In this document: positions 36,389-45,427 of the stretch, piece by piece
How the letters are laid out: each line of letters opens with the position of its first letter
Numbering within the stretch: position 1 is the first letter of the stretch
From: Candidatus Obscuribacterales bacterium
GTDB taxonomy: Bacteria > Cyanobacteriota > Vampirovibrionia > Obscuribacterales > Obscuribacteraceae
Assembly: GCA_019744775.1 (NCBI GenBank)
Contig: JAIETZ010000006.1
Coordinates: 105,092 to 169,091 of the forward strand
Direction of reading: 5' to 3'
DNA length: 64,000 nucleotides
Translations under genes and position numbers: made by a program
Notes under the pieces: generated by a model
Told to the model about the DNA's origin: nothing
Database searches by the model: none
What the model saw: the letters and a program-made list of their open reading frames with translations, nothing else

Positions 36389-38188
36389 TTAGAACACCGC
36401 TACACGAGCATTGTTTGTGGGTTCGCCATCGCTGTTGGTTTGGACGTTGACGTTAGTTACCTTGTTACTGAAGTAAATTACAAGCATAGCTAGAGCAGTA
36501 ATCATGCCGGCTCTCAGTACTTCAGTTCCAACTGTTTTGATAAGTGATGTGGACGCTATTACCACATCACCAGATTGCACCGGCAATCGAGCCAGTGCTT
36601 CTCTATCTCTCATTCCTTTGGGCAGAGAAATTCGCTTGGAAAAAACAGTGCCGTCGCGATTCATTCTGCTTAAAACTACCGATCTCGTAGCAGCTGACGG
36701 CAAGAAACCACCAGCTCTTGCCAGTACGGAATATATGTCATCATTCGGTCTTAATTCGACAAGTCCGGGAGACTTCACTGTCCCCAAAACTCTAACCCAT
36801 CTTCCTTTATAGGCTGCCAGGGCACCTAACGAGTCAGGATTGAAATCAGATCCACCCTGAGGAATAAAAATTGTGTCGTTAGGCTGCATAACTACATCTT
36901 GGCTCGTATCGCCTTCACTGACTAGTTTCCAAATATCTACATTTATCACTTCTTTGCTTTCAGCACGGCGCACCTGAATGCGACGAACATTGGCGGTGTC
37001 TCGCAAACCACCGGCACGCTCAATGGCTGTCATTACAGTTACGTTATTAACGCTGACCGATGCTTGGGCAGGGATTACTAAACTTGAACTTGCGGCATAG
37101 CCGGGTCCAGGAGGCATACCACCTCCAGGTCCACCAAAATAATTACCGCGACGTGCACCACCATAACCAGCACCCAGAGTAGGGCCGCCCAAGCCGCCTG
37201 TTGGACCAACACCGGCCTGTCCGAATCCAGGTATTACAGGATTTACGCCGCCAAGTGCATCACCAAAACTAAGCGATCCAATATTGCCCTGCATTGATGT
37301 ATAGCCACCGTTTAGCGAATTTAGATTTCTTGCCGGCGATCCTGTCCCCGGCGCAATAAATGGCTGACTTAACGGAGGCAATCCCGAATCATCCCCAGAT
37401 TGTCCTTTGTTTTTGGACATCCCGTATGCGGCCAGTCCACCGACCGCGCCCCATTTAGGCGCCCACTGAGCAAACTTGGCGCCATAGACTGCACCCAACA
37501 TTGCTCCTGTGGTTTTCATTTCTGGTGAGAGTTTCGTTCTACCGCCGGTTGTTCCAATCATGCGGCTGCGCCCCATCCCAGGACCAGCACCAAAACCTAA
37601 ATCAGGCGATGCGACATCTCCGCCAGCTCCAAAAGAATAAAGACCTGGATTCGCTACCTCTCCAAGAACATAAACTGAAATTGGGCGAGACTGAACTATG
37701 TTTACAACATACTGTGGATCAACAACTGTTTCCTTGGCTTTATCAATCAGTTGGTCATTGAATTGCTTAAGTGTTAAGCCACTAACTTTCATCAGTCCGA
37801 CAGGATAGATATTTACGGTGCCATCAGGCAAAACGGTGACTGTTTGTGTCGGGAAGTCAGAATCATCAGTCATCGCATAGTCAGTGACGCTGAGAACATC
37901 ACCAGGTCCGAGCGTGTACGCCTGTGAGCTATCCTTATCCTTGTCAACAGCGCCCTTGGTTGCTGTCGGATTGCTACTGTGCTGCGCCGGAGTTTTTCGC
38001 AAAAGTCCGTCGTCAGAAGCTTTGGAGGAATTCGTTGGCTCTGCTTGCGGAGCTCTTAAAACTTTCAATCCGGGCAAATTGTCATTATCGTCAGCGAAAC
38101 ACGCAAGTGGGCTGCTGACAGACACAAGAACTAGAGCACTCGCTAATGCCACTAGTTTTTTTAGAGATGCCTGGTAATTGTTCATCAA
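36389..38188 (-). CDS. wza: Wza-like polysaccharide export protein with SLBB domains and Gly-rich insertion
   Basis: This 599-residue exported protein has a signal peptide (about 1-32) and a Poly_export domain starting YTLGPGDVLSVTDYA (91-105). Its first SLBB-type unit (SVYVLGEVANPGLYSF, 171-186) is followed by a Gly/Pro-rich insertion at roughly 187-365. Then come NVTVMTAIERAGGL, a further SLBB unit (RWVRVLGTVKSPGLVEL) and a hydrophobic helix near the C-terminus. Wza forms the outer-membrane channel for polysaccharide. The insertion and extra SLBB units are not in E. coli Wza. It heads a five-gene operon down to 30859. Confidence 0.88.
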   Translation of the reverse strand: MMNNYQASLKKLVALASALVLVSVSSPLACFADDNDNLPGLKVLRAPQAEPTNSSKASDDGLLRKTPAQHSSNPTATKGAVDKDKDSSQAYTLGPGDVLSVTDYAMTDDSDFPTQTVTVLPDGTVNIYPVGLMKVSGLTLKQFNDQLIDKAKETVVDPQYVVNIVQSRPISVYVLGEVANPGLYSFGAGGDVASPDLGFGAGPGMGRSRMIGTTGGRTKLSPEMKTTGAMLGAVYGAKFAQWAPKWGAVGGLAAYGMSKNKGQSGDDSGLPPLSQPFIAPGTGSPARNLNSLNGGYTSMQGNIGSLSFGDALGGVNPVIPGFGQAGVGPTGGLGGPTLGAGYGGARRGNYFGGPGGGMPPGPGYAASSSLVIPAQASVSVNNVTVMTAIERAGGLRDTANVRRIQVRRAESKEVINVDIWKLVSEGDTSQDVVMQPNDTIFIPQGGSDFNPDSLGALAAYKGRWVRVLGTVKSPGLVELRPNDDIYSVLARAGGFLPSAATRSVVLSRMNRDGTVFSKRISLPKGMRDREALARLPVQSGDVVIASTSLIKTVGTEVLRAGMITALAMLVIYFSNKVTNVNVQTNSDGEPTNNARVAVF

Positions 38189-38220
38189 ATGATCAACAAG
38201 CGACTGTAGGGGAGCCGGAA

Positions 38221-38260
38221 AACTTACAATTACTTTTTAAGTTGTAAATTTCCTAGTCAA
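38221..38260 (-). promoter_or_regulatory. Inverted repeat and possible promoter of the wza operon
   Basis: Arms AACTTACAA (38221-38229) and TTGTAAATT (38242-38250) pair at 8 of 9 positions around an AT-rich centre. A -35-like TTGACT on the minus strand (38260-38255) lies upstream, but no good -10 follows at 17 nt. The rest of the 284-bp gap between the Wza-like gene and wzt (38189-38472) shows nothing else I can name. Confidence 0.35.
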
Positions 38261-38472
38261 GTTTATCCTATCTAGGTAGCCGGCAACTCATCTTATACAT
38301 GCAGCATTAAGCGCAATTTAGAATTCATTTCTGCTGACTGATACCACACTGATATCACTACTGGTCGACAACTGCAGACACATCAGCACGTACAAGAGGA
38401 TTCACATCGTGCTATCAATATATATCCATCAGGAATCGTAACGCCACCGCTTTGCAGTTTAGGCAATTATTT

Positions 38473-39708
38473 TTATCCAACAGTATTTATCTTAACTTCA
38501 CAAGGAACGTTGAGAATACCCGCCCACTCTCTACTCTGATGAGCAAGTGGCGAAGTGGCAATCATCATGCTGGGAATTGCAAACCAATTATCAAGTATTT
38601 CATTGCCATCCCAAAGACTTAGTTGCCAATGATACAAACCGGGTCTTAAAGGCAACTCAGGAAGATCGTAGACGAATTCGTGCAGTCCCTTGCCCAGCTT
38701 CAAGTTAGTAACAGACGATCCCCACATCAGCTGACCATCGTCATCCCAAAGCGCAATGCCCTGCAAGCCCGCAGAAATTTTCTTGTGCACCCAGGCAGTA
38801 AATTTCACTTTCAACGGACCGGTTGTAGAAAGCCAATTTGACTCTTCACCGCGTCCTTCCAATATTTCCCAACCGGTAAAATGCGAAACGCTTTTCTGTT
38901 GTTCGGAAGCTATTACTTCTTCTTTTGATCGCGTCAGCCATGCAGACTCATAGCTGCTCACCACGTGAGCAGTCGGTCCTTCCATTCTTACTTTGCCATC
39001 ATCAAGCCAGACACAGCGACTGCAAAGTTTACGAATGGAATTCAGCTGGTGACTCACAAACAGAATTGTTCGTCCTTCTGATACCACTGATTCCATTTTG
39101 CCCAGACATTTCTTCTGAAATTCCACATCGCCAACGGCTAGAACTTCGTCAACTAAAAGAATTTGCGGCTCTAAGTGAGCTGCAACAGAAAAAGCCAATC
39201 GAACATACATACCTGATGAATAGTGCTTTACCGGAGTATCGAGGAATTTGTCTATTCCCGCAAAGCTGACAATCTCGTTAAACTTACGATCAATCTCCTT
39301 GCGGCGCATACCCAAAATAGCACCGTTCAAATACACATTTTCCCGACCGCTAAGTTCAGGATGGAATCCAGTTCCAACTTCCAGCAAACTACCCATTCGT
39401 CCCCAAGTCTCAATGCGACCTTCGGTCGGTTCCGTGACACGAGACATGATCTTCAACAATGTGCTCTTTCCAGCACCATTGCGGCCGATGATACCAATCA
39501 CCTCACCGGCATTAACTTCAAAATTTACGTCTTTCAACGCCCAAATTGTTGCTTCCGGGCTCGGCGGTTTTCCTATTCGTCTCAATCTGTGAAACGGCTC
39601 CAGAAATAGTCCTGCTAACTGTTGCGACAACAAACCATGCGGTTTCTTCGTCAAGCCGATGCGGTATCGCTTGCTCACGTTGCTAACTCTAATGGCCAAA
39701 TTAGACAT
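38473..39708 (-). CDS. wzt: ABC transporter ATP-binding protein for polysaccharide export (Wzt)
   Basis: This 411-residue protein has Walker A GRNGAGKST (75-83), the signature YSSGM (163-167), Walker B ILLVDEVL (183-190) and the switch SHQ. The C-terminal part (about 290-411) is an all-beta region matching the Wzt C-terminal glycan-binding domain that recognises a terminal modification on the exported chain. It powers export through Wzm. The ATG at 39708 is chosen because the conserved start MSNLAIRVSNVSKRYRIG follows; upstream in frame is repeat DNA. It lies 116 nt downstream of wzm. Confidence 0.92.
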   Translation of the reverse strand: MSNLAIRVSNVSKRYRIGLTKKPHGLLSQQLAGLFLEPFHRLRRIGKPPSPEATIWALKDVNFEVNAGEVIGIIGRNGAGKSTLLKIMSRVTEPTEGRIETWGRMGSLLEVGTGFHPELSGRENVYLNGAILGMRRKEIDRKFNEIVSFAGIDKFLDTPVKHYSSGMYVRLAFSVAAHLEPQILLVDEVLAVGDVEFQKKCLGKMESVVSEGRTILFVSHQLNSIRKLCSRCVWLDDGKVRMEGPTAHVVSSYESAWLTRSKEEVIASEQQKSVSHFTGWEILEGRGEESNWLSTTGPLKVKFTAWVHKKISAGLQGIALWDDDGQLMWGSSVTNLKLGKGLHEFVYDLPELPLRPGLYHWQLSLWDGNEILDNWFAIPSMMIATSPLAHQSREWAGILNVPCEVKINTVG

Positions 39709-39824
39709 ATGTAGCGCTCCGGCTCCGTTGCACTTTGCCTTCGCTTGCCGGCCGGCTTTCCACGCTCCGCTCCGGATTGCTCTGTCGCAATCCTTCACTC
39801 TCGCTGTAGCATGTTGAATGATAC
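39709..39824. repeat. Dispersed structured repeat, copy A
   Basis: This sits between wzm and wzt. It contains the hairpin GGATTGC-TCTGTC-GCAATCC (39774-39793), the palindrome GCCGGCCGGC and the words GCGCTCCGG and TGCCTTCGCTTGCC. The same words and hairpin occur in the same order, on the opposite strand, at 55945-56065. The two copies are similar but not identical. It may affect the wzm/wzt expression ratio. Confidence 0.65.
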
Positions 39825-40724
39825 TTACACGACATCTGCGAACGTCCGTTCCATGCGCTGGAAGTAGATGATACCACTTACGAGTAATACCACTCCCACA
39901 GCAAAAGAAATGCATATTTCATTGATGGGCACTCCATAGTGACCGAAGAGACACCAGCGGAAGCCATCGATGATACCGACCAATGGATTCAAGGCATAGA
40001 GCGGCTGCCATTTCCAGGGAACCATCTTGCTGGAATAAACAACTGGAGAAGCAAACATCATGAATTGCATCAAGAATGGGAATATGTAGCTGATGTCACG
40101 GTACTCGACGGAAAGTGCCGAAAACCAAATCCCAAGCCCGAGAGCATTTATCATCGTGACAACAATTAGAACAGGAATTACAACCAGACGCCACGTCGGC
40201 AGAATGTCGTAAATCTCCATCATTAAAAGTAAAACCAATAACGCTATTGCCAAATCAACCAGTGGTGGCAACACACTTGACACTGGGAGGATCAAGCGAG
40301 GGAAGTACACTTTTGTGAAAACATTGGCATTTCTCAAAAGACCGCCCGCGGCATTAGACAGCGCCGACGAAAAATACTGCCAGGGCAACATAGCAGCGTA
40401 GTTGAAAATCGGATACGGCACACCTTCAGATGGAATACCTGCCCAACGATGGAAGAAAACCGAAAAGACAACCATCAAGGCAACCGGTTGAATAATTGCC
40501 CAAGCCGCCCCAAAAATTGTCTGCTTATATCTAACCGATATATCCCTTCCAGCCAATACCAATGCAAGCTCGCGGTATTCCCAAAGCTCATGCAAACGCA
40601 AAAATGACCAACCGTGCATAGGTTCTATAACTCGGCGCGCGTTATCGCCATTTGCGCCATTTTTAAACAATTGGCGCTCCCGGGCGACGAATTCGTTAGT
40701 AAGGTGGTTACTTTGAGTTTCCAA
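39825..40724 (-). CDS. wzm: ABC-2 type polysaccharide export permease (Wzm)
   Basis: This is up to 299 residues with about six membrane segments. It has the typical opening LHELWEYRELALVLAGRDISVRYKQT and then FGAAWAIIQPVALMVVFSVFF, and ends near GIIYFQRMERTFADVV. It forms the inner-membrane channel with Wzt. The start is uncertain: TTG 40724 gives 299 aa without a ribosome site; TTG 40670 has GGAG 6 nt upstream and gives 281 aa; ATG 40619 gives 264 aa, close to usual Wzm length. The presence of both Wzm/Wzt and Wzy-type machinery suggests two polymers or a mixed route. Confidence 0.9.
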   Translation of the reverse strand: METQSNHLTNEFVARERQLFKNGANGDNARRVIEPMHGWSFLRLHELWEYRELALVLAGRDISVRYKQTIFGAAWAIIQPVALMVVFSVFFHRWAGIPSEGVPYPIFNYAAMLPWQYFSSALSNAAGGLLRNANVFTKVYFPRLILPVSSVLPPLVDLAIALLVLLLMMEIYDILPTWRLVVIPVLIVVTMINALGLGIWFSALSVEYRDISYIFPFLMQFMMFASPVVYSSKMVPWKWQPLYALNPLVGIIDGFRWCLFGHYGVPINEICISFAVGVVLLVSGIIYFQRMERTFADVV

Positions 40725-41076
40725 GCAGGTGTGTTTCTAGATGTCAGAATGAAAGCTTTATCGGCATTAATCAATGCTGGAATCGCCCATAGGATGACAG
40801 AATCGACGATTTTCCGCAATACTTTATACTAAACCACAGGGTTGCCGGCACCTGTTGTATATATACCCTCATTGTAACTATCTATTAATTTGTTCAAATA
40901 AAAGCAAAGCTTCAATAGCGCCTGCTTTACAGCTATTTGCCGCCAGTTTCATATAATTGACAGTCGACTGCATAGAATTTGCATACATAGGTGAAGTAAC
41001 TATCAGGCAATTTAGCGGTTGTAAGTATAGAATTGCCGGATTGATTCTTAGCTTTCAATGCGTTGAGGTATTTGGC
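40725..41076. other. Intergenic region between wzm and the TPR coiled-coil gene
   Basis: About 350 bp without a convincing gene; short ORFs on both strands here overlap each other and have no recognisable content. It contains AT-rich stretches (GTATATATACC near 40856) and must hold divergent promoters for wzm and the TPR gene. Confidence 0.5.
40926..40957 (+). promoter_or_regulatory. Possible promoter of the TPR coiled-coil gene
   Basis: A consensus TATAAT (40952-40957) follows TTTACA (40926-40931), but with a long 20-nt spacer. Transcription would start near 40964, leaving about 113 nt of untranslated leader before ATG 41077. Confidence 0.4.
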
Positions 41077-44000
41077 ATGAAGCGCAAAATCGCGTTATCA
41101 ACTGTGGGCTTGTGTGGAGCACTGATTCTGACATCAGCTGCCTCGGCGCGTAGTTCGGACTGGCAATCAAGCTTTGAACTCGGACGTCGAGCTTTTGCCG
41201 ACGGTCGCTACGTTCAAGCCGAGCAAGAGTTTCGAACTGCTCTTGAAAGTGCCGAATCTTTCGGTAAATCCGACCCTCGCCTGGCGGAGACTCTGACAGC
41301 CCTTGCTGAACTCTATGAGAAAGAAGGCAAGTGGAGCCAAGCTGAAGCTATTTACTGGCGCTGTTTAGAAGCCCAAGAAGTTGCCCTTGGTCCTGACAAC
41401 CAACAGTTGTCGGAAACGCTAAGTCGCCTGGCACAGATTTACACGCTCAAACTCAATGAACCAAGCAAAGCAAGTGGTCTGGTTGAGCTGGCAAATGCTA
41501 TCGACGCCCATGCGCATGCCAAAAGCGACCTGGAAACAGTGCAGTCCTTGCACAATCTGGCAACCATCTATGCTGCACAAAACAAATCTGCCAGCGCCCA
41601 AAAGTTGCTCAAGAGCGCAATGAAATTCGGCGAGAAAGCCCTGGGCAGCCAGAACCAAGAAATGGTTGCAGTCCGTAGAGACTACATTGCTCTGACCAGA
41701 ACAGGCAAAGTACAACCAGCACAGTCACAACGCGTTGTTGACTCTGTTGCAGAAAGCCAAAATACAGAAGCTCCAGCAATCCAACCAGTTGCAACTGCTG
41801 AGCCGGCTGTAAGCGAAAGCTATCTGGCTGACGATCCGGAATTACAGCAAATTGCCGAGCAAGAAAGACTGGCTCGCATGCGCGCTGCTCACGCTAAAGC
41901 CTTGGCTCAACAAGCCGCTGCTGAGCGTGTTAATGCTGAAAGATTAGCCAATGAAAGAGTAACTGCTGCTCAACAAGCCGCTGTCGATAAGGCAGCTGCT
42001 GAAAAAGCCGCTACAGATAAGGCTAATATGGAACGCCTGGCTGCCGAGCGTGCTGCTGCCGAGCGTCTTGCTGCTGAGCGCATTGCCGCTGAAAGAGTAG
42101 CTGCTGAAAAATATGCCGCCGACAAAGCGGAAGCGGAAAAATTTGCTGCAGAAAAAGCTGCTGTTGAGCGTGCGATAGCTGCTAAAGCTCTGGCTGAAAA
42201 GCTTGCCGCTGAGCGTGCCGCTGCCGAAAAGGCCATGGCTGAGAGAATGGCCGCCAAAAAAGCTTTGCTGGAAACAGCATCAGCTGAAAGAGTAGCTGCT
42301 GAAAAAGCTGCTGCTGAAAAAGCCGCGCAAGCCAAATTAATTGCTGAAAGAGAAGCTGCCGAGCGCGCTGCTGCCGAACGTGCCGCTGCCGAACGCGCAG
42401 TTGCTGAAAGAGAAGTTGCCGAGCAATCTTACAAGGCAAAGCTGGCTGCCGAACGCGCTGCTGAATCAGCAAGACTTACAGCAGAAAGACTAGCTGCTAA
42501 AAAAGCTGCCTTGGAAAAAATCGCTATTGCTCGTGCCGTACAAGAAGAAGCAGGTGCGGAGCGCGTCGCTGCCGACTCGCAATATGCTCGCAAGGCTGCC
42601 GCAGCTCGTAAAGCTGAAGCTGAGCAAGCACAGGCATTGCAATTGGCAGAGCAAAAAGCCAATGAAGCACGCATCATTGCGGAGAAATTAGAAGCTGCCC
42701 GTTTGGCGTCAGAAAGACTCTCTGCTGAAAAAGCTGCTGCTGAAAAGGCTGCCACTGAGCGTTCGCTCGTAGCCGCTAGATTAGCTTCGGAAAGACAGGC
42801 TGCCGAAAGATTGGCTACTGAGCGCCGTGCCGCAGAACAAGCTGCTGCTGAGCGCGCCAACGCCGAACTTGCCGCCAGTCGCGATCTCGTATCAGATGTA
42901 GCAATGGAAGATCCGGCCGCTGCAGCTCGTGCTGCCAGCCAGAACCGCATTGCCGTTAGTGCTGCACAAACAGCTCAAACGGAAATTGCCCGCCAGGCTC
43001 AAATTGCCAAGCAACGACTGGAACAACAAAAAGAAGAGCTGGAAAAGCTGCAAGCTGAAAGAGAAAGACTGGAACAGCAATTAGCTGAAGAGAAAGCTGC
43101 TGCTCAACGCGCTCAAGAACTAAGAGCACAAGCTCAACAGCAAGCTTCGGACAACGGCTTAATTGCTGAACAAGAAGCGGCAAGAAAAGCAGCTCAAGAA
43201 AAAGCTAGCCTTGATCGTCAAATAGCGATGGAAAAGGCAGCCGCTGAAAGAGCAGCCATGGAAAGCCAAGCAGCCGAACAACGTGTGGCATTGGAAAAAG
43301 CCAGATCACAAAGAATTGCCGCTGAAAATGCCGCCGCTCAGAAAGCCACAGCAATGAAGGTAATTGCTCAGTCAACCACTAAGGTAGCGCCAGTAAAAGC
43401 GACCACCAGCGTCCTACCTGCCGCACAGCCTGCATTAGAAGGTGATCTTGCACCAATAACCATGCCGTCAGGATTTGCTGATCAAACAGCATTGAATACT
43501 TTGCTGGAAGAAATCAAAGCAAGTGGACCGCAAAACAACAACGGTCTGGCTGTAAGAATCAACCAGTTGGCAGAGCGCTATTTGGGCAAAGGTGATCTAG
43601 TCAGCGCCGAGAATATCTTCAAGCAAACACTCAACGCATACGATCGCGTTGGCGCATTGGATACACCAGCAAGCGCTACCCTGTCGAGCAACCTGGCAGG
43701 ACTTTATTTCAGCCAGAGAAAATATGAGGAATGCCAACTTATGTATGAACGTTCACTTCGCGTGTACGAACATACACTTGGTCTCAAGCATCCTTATGTA
43801 TCCGGTGCTGTAAATAACCTGGCCATTGTTCTCATTCAACAAGGCAAGTACAAGGAAGCGGAAAATCTCTATCAAAATGTTCTTTCTCTCCGCGAGAAAA
43901 CACTTGGACCTGATGATCTATCCGTTGCTGAAAGCTTGTTTGAATTGGGCAGCTATTATTTGAACCGCAAAGACTTCCCGCAGTCAGAGAAGCTCATCAA

Positions 44001-44166
44001 GCGCGCTCTAGCGATAAGAAGCAACAAGCTTCCCGAAAGAAATCCGGAAGTCATTGCCACCCTCAATTGCTACGTTAAGGTCTTGCGCCTTAACAACCGC
44101 AACAGAGAAGCCGATCAAATAGAAGCTCGCGCAGTTGCTGCAAGAATGAAACATGCGGGAATGTGA
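41077..44166 (+). CDS. Exported giant TPR / Ala-rich coiled-coil protein
   Basis: This 1029-residue protein has a signal peptide (about 1-26, ending ASARSSD). It has N-terminal TPRs (about 30-200; FELGRRAFADGRYVQAEQEF), a very long Ala/Glu/Arg/Lys-rich region (about 260-765) made of AAAERxAAEK-type units that should be a continuous helical coiled coil, and C-terminal kinesin-light-chain-type TPRs (about 805-1029; NNLAIVLIQQGKYKEAENLY). It is probably periplasmic or surface-attached and may span or scaffold the envelope. ATG 41077 is preferred over an in-frame start at 40957 because the signal peptide and GAGGT (41065-41069) fit it. Its function is unknown. Confidence 0.85.
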   Translation: MKRKIALSTVGLCGALILTSAASARSSDWQSSFELGRRAFADGRYVQAEQEFRTALESAESFGKSDPRLAETLTALAELYEKEGKWSQAEAIYWRCLEAQEVALGPDNQQLSETLSRLAQIYTLKLNEPSKASGLVELANAIDAHAHAKSDLETVQSLHNLATIYAAQNKSASAQKLLKSAMKFGEKALGSQNQEMVAVRRDYIALTRTGKVQPAQSQRVVDSVAESQNTEAPAIQPVATAEPAVSESYLADDPELQQIAEQERLARMRAAHAKALAQQAAAERVNAERLANERVTAAQQAAVDKAAAEKAATDKANMERLAAERAAAERLAAERIAAERVAAEKYAADKAEAEKFAAEKAAVERAIAAKALAEKLAAERAAAEKAMAERMAAKKALLETASAERVAAEKAAAEKAAQAKLIAEREAAERAAAERAAAERAVAEREVAEQSYKAKLAAERAAESARLTAERLAAKKAALEKIAIARAVQEEAGAERVAADSQYARKAAAARKAEAEQAQALQLAEQKANEARIIAEKLEAARLASERLSAEKAAAEKAATERSLVAARLASERQAAERLATERRAAEQAAAERANAELAASRDLVSDVAMEDPAAAARAASQNRIAVSAAQTAQTEIARQAQIAKQRLEQQKEELEKLQAERERLEQQLAEEKAAAQRAQELRAQAQQQASDNGLIAEQEAARKAAQEKASLDRQIAMEKAAAERAAMESQAAEQRVALEKARSQRIAAENAAAQKATAMKVIAQSTTKVAPVKATTSVLPAAQPALEGDLAPITMPSGFADQTALNTLLEEIKASGPQNNNGLAVRINQLAERYLGKGDLVSAENIFKQTLNAYDRVGALDTPASATLSSNLAGLYFSQRKYEECQLMYERSLRVYEHTLGLKHPYVSGAVNNLAIVLIQQGKYKEAENLYQNVLSLREKTLGPDDLSVAESLFELGSYYLNRKDFPQSEKLIKRALAIRSNKLPERNPEVIATLNCYVKVLRLNNRNREADQIEARAVAARMKHAGM

Positions 44167-44191
44167 CAAAATCGTAAAAGCGATTTTGTCA
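44164..44191 (+). terminator. Hairpin overlapping the stop codon of the TPR gene
   Basis: TGACAAAATCG (44164-44174) pairs perfectly with CGATTTTGTCA (44181-44191) around the loop TAAAAG; the stem begins with the TGA stop itself. No T-run follows, so it may be a weak terminator or an mRNA-stabilising 3' hairpin. Confidence 0.5.
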
Positions 44192-44195
44192 TCCT

Positions 44196-44263
44196 AACTT
44201 GCCCTCGCTCTATCCTGTGTAGCCGCCGCACACTATCCTGACTTGCCGTCGCACACTATCCTG
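44196..44263. repeat. Three degenerate 22-23 bp tandem units
   Basis: Units at 44196-44217, 44218-44240 and 44241-44263 each end CTATCCTG, and two share GTCGCACACTATCCTG or CCGCACACTATCCTG. They lie between the stop-codon hairpin and copy 2 of the palindromic dispersed repeat. No coding potential. Confidence 0.65.
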
Positions 44264-44267
44264 TCTT

Positions 44268-44292
44268 GTAGGGGCGCATTGCATGCGCCCTT
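44268..44292. repeat. Dispersed palindromic repeat, copy 2
   Basis: Identical over 25 bases to 450-474, with the same GGGCGCA/TGCGCCC inverted repeat. Like copy 1 it sits in a 3' intergenic region, here 102 nt after the stop of the TPR gene. Confidence 0.8.
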
Positions 44293-44345
44293 CCCGAAGA
44301 CAACTAAAATCTGTTTGTGTACCAACCAAAACGTTAGTAAAGATA

Positions 44346-45299
44346 CTACCGCTTGCTTGCAGTGCCGCACTGCGCTAGATACCAGTCTATTGTTTCCTTG
44401 AGTCCCTTTTCAAAAGAAGTCTGCGCTTCAAAGCCGAAGAACTTCTTGGCTCTGGATGTATCAAGCTTTCTGCGGGGCTGACCGTTTGGCTTACTTTTAT
44501 CCCAAACAATTTCACCATTAAAGTCGGTCAAGCGAGCAACAAGTTCAGTCAAGTCCTTAATTGAGATCTCAAATCCAGAGCCGAGGTTAACAGGCTCCGA
44601 TCCATTGTATTTTTCAGCTGCCAAAACAATTCCTTCTGCACAGTCATCAACGTACAGGAACTCTCTTGTTGGACTACCATCGCCCCAAGCAACAACTTGC
44701 TTTTCATTTTTCTCTTTTGCTTCAACGAACTTGCGTATTAATGCTGGAATGACATGCGAAGACGAAGGATCAAAATTGTCACCAGGTCCATATAAATTTA
44801 CCGGCATCAAATAAACAGCGTTGTAGTTGTACTGCTGCCTGTATGCCTGCGCTTGTACCAAAAGCATTTTTTTGGCCAAGCCATATGGTGCGTTTGTTTC
44901 TTCCGGATAGCCCAGCCAAAGATCTTCTTCTTTGAAAGGAATTGGTACCACTTTCGGATAAGCACAAATGGTCCCAATGGCAACAAACTTATCAACTCCA
45001 GCTTTGCGCGCCTCTTCCATAAGCATGGCGCCCATAACCATATTCTCGTAATAGAACCTGCCTGGATTTTCTCTGTTGGCGCCGATGCCACCGACGACTG
45101 CGGCCAAATGGATAATCAAATCGGGATTAAGGTCTGCCATCAATTGGCGAACGTCGTTTTGTTCAATTAGGTCGTATTCCTTATGTGAAGGCACTAGAAC
45201 CTCGCCGACGGCTCTTTGTTTCAGAACGTTGACGACCCGCTTGCCGAGGAATCCCGAACCCCCAGTGACCAAAACACGATTGTATGGAAAACTGCCCAT
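44346..45299 (-). CDS. fcl: GDP-L-fucose synthase
   Basis: This 317-residue SDR has the cofactor motif GGSGFLG at 13-19, the GDP-fucose synthase hallmark [24 protein letters not shown] with the catalytic Ser position as Thr/Cys, and Y139-x3-K143 (YGLAKK). It epimerises and reduces GDP-4-keto-6-deoxymannose to GDP-L-fucose with NADPH. It is divergent from the gmd-like gene, so both steps of the pathway sit side by side. A TATTAT -10 box (minus strand, 45315-45310) lies 10 nt before the ATG. Confidence 0.92.
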   Translation of the reverse strand: MGSFPYNRVLVTGGSGFLGKRVVNVLKQRAVGEVLVPSHKEYDLIEQNDVRQLMADLNPDLIIHLAAVVGGIGANRENPGRFYYENMVMGAMLMEEARKAGVDKFVAIGTICAYPKVVPIPFKEEDLWLGYPEETNAPYGLAKKMLLVQAQAYRQQYNYNAVYLMPVNLYGPGDNFDPSSSHVIPALIRKFVEAKEKNEKQVVAWGDGSPTREFLYVDDCAEGIVLAAEKYNGSEPVNLGSGFEISIKDLTELVARLTDFNGEIVWDKSKPNGQPRRKLDTSRAKKFFGFEAQTSFEKGLKETIDWYLAQCGTASKR

Positions 45300-45427
45300 A
45301 TATCAAGTCATAATACAACAAAGTAGGAACGGGTCCGATAAAGCCGCCGCTACTGACAATCAATTACTTGCTCGGCCGGGTAAAATGATCTAGATAGTGT
45401 CCTTGATAGTACTGACGGGGTTCCAAG

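Noticed and set aside
40614-40832. Short ORFs on both strands in front of wzm
   Set aside because: They overlap the wzm start region and each other, with no start signals or recognisable content.
41970-42950. Long minus-strand ORFs rich in Ala/Ser and Gln/Leu
   Set aside because: They mirror the repetitive Ala/Glu codons of the coiled-coil gene on the plus strand; open antisense frames are expected in such sequence.
44190-44292. CRISPR-like array
   Set aside because: Only three degenerate units without distinct spacers and without cas genes; better described as a tandem repeat.
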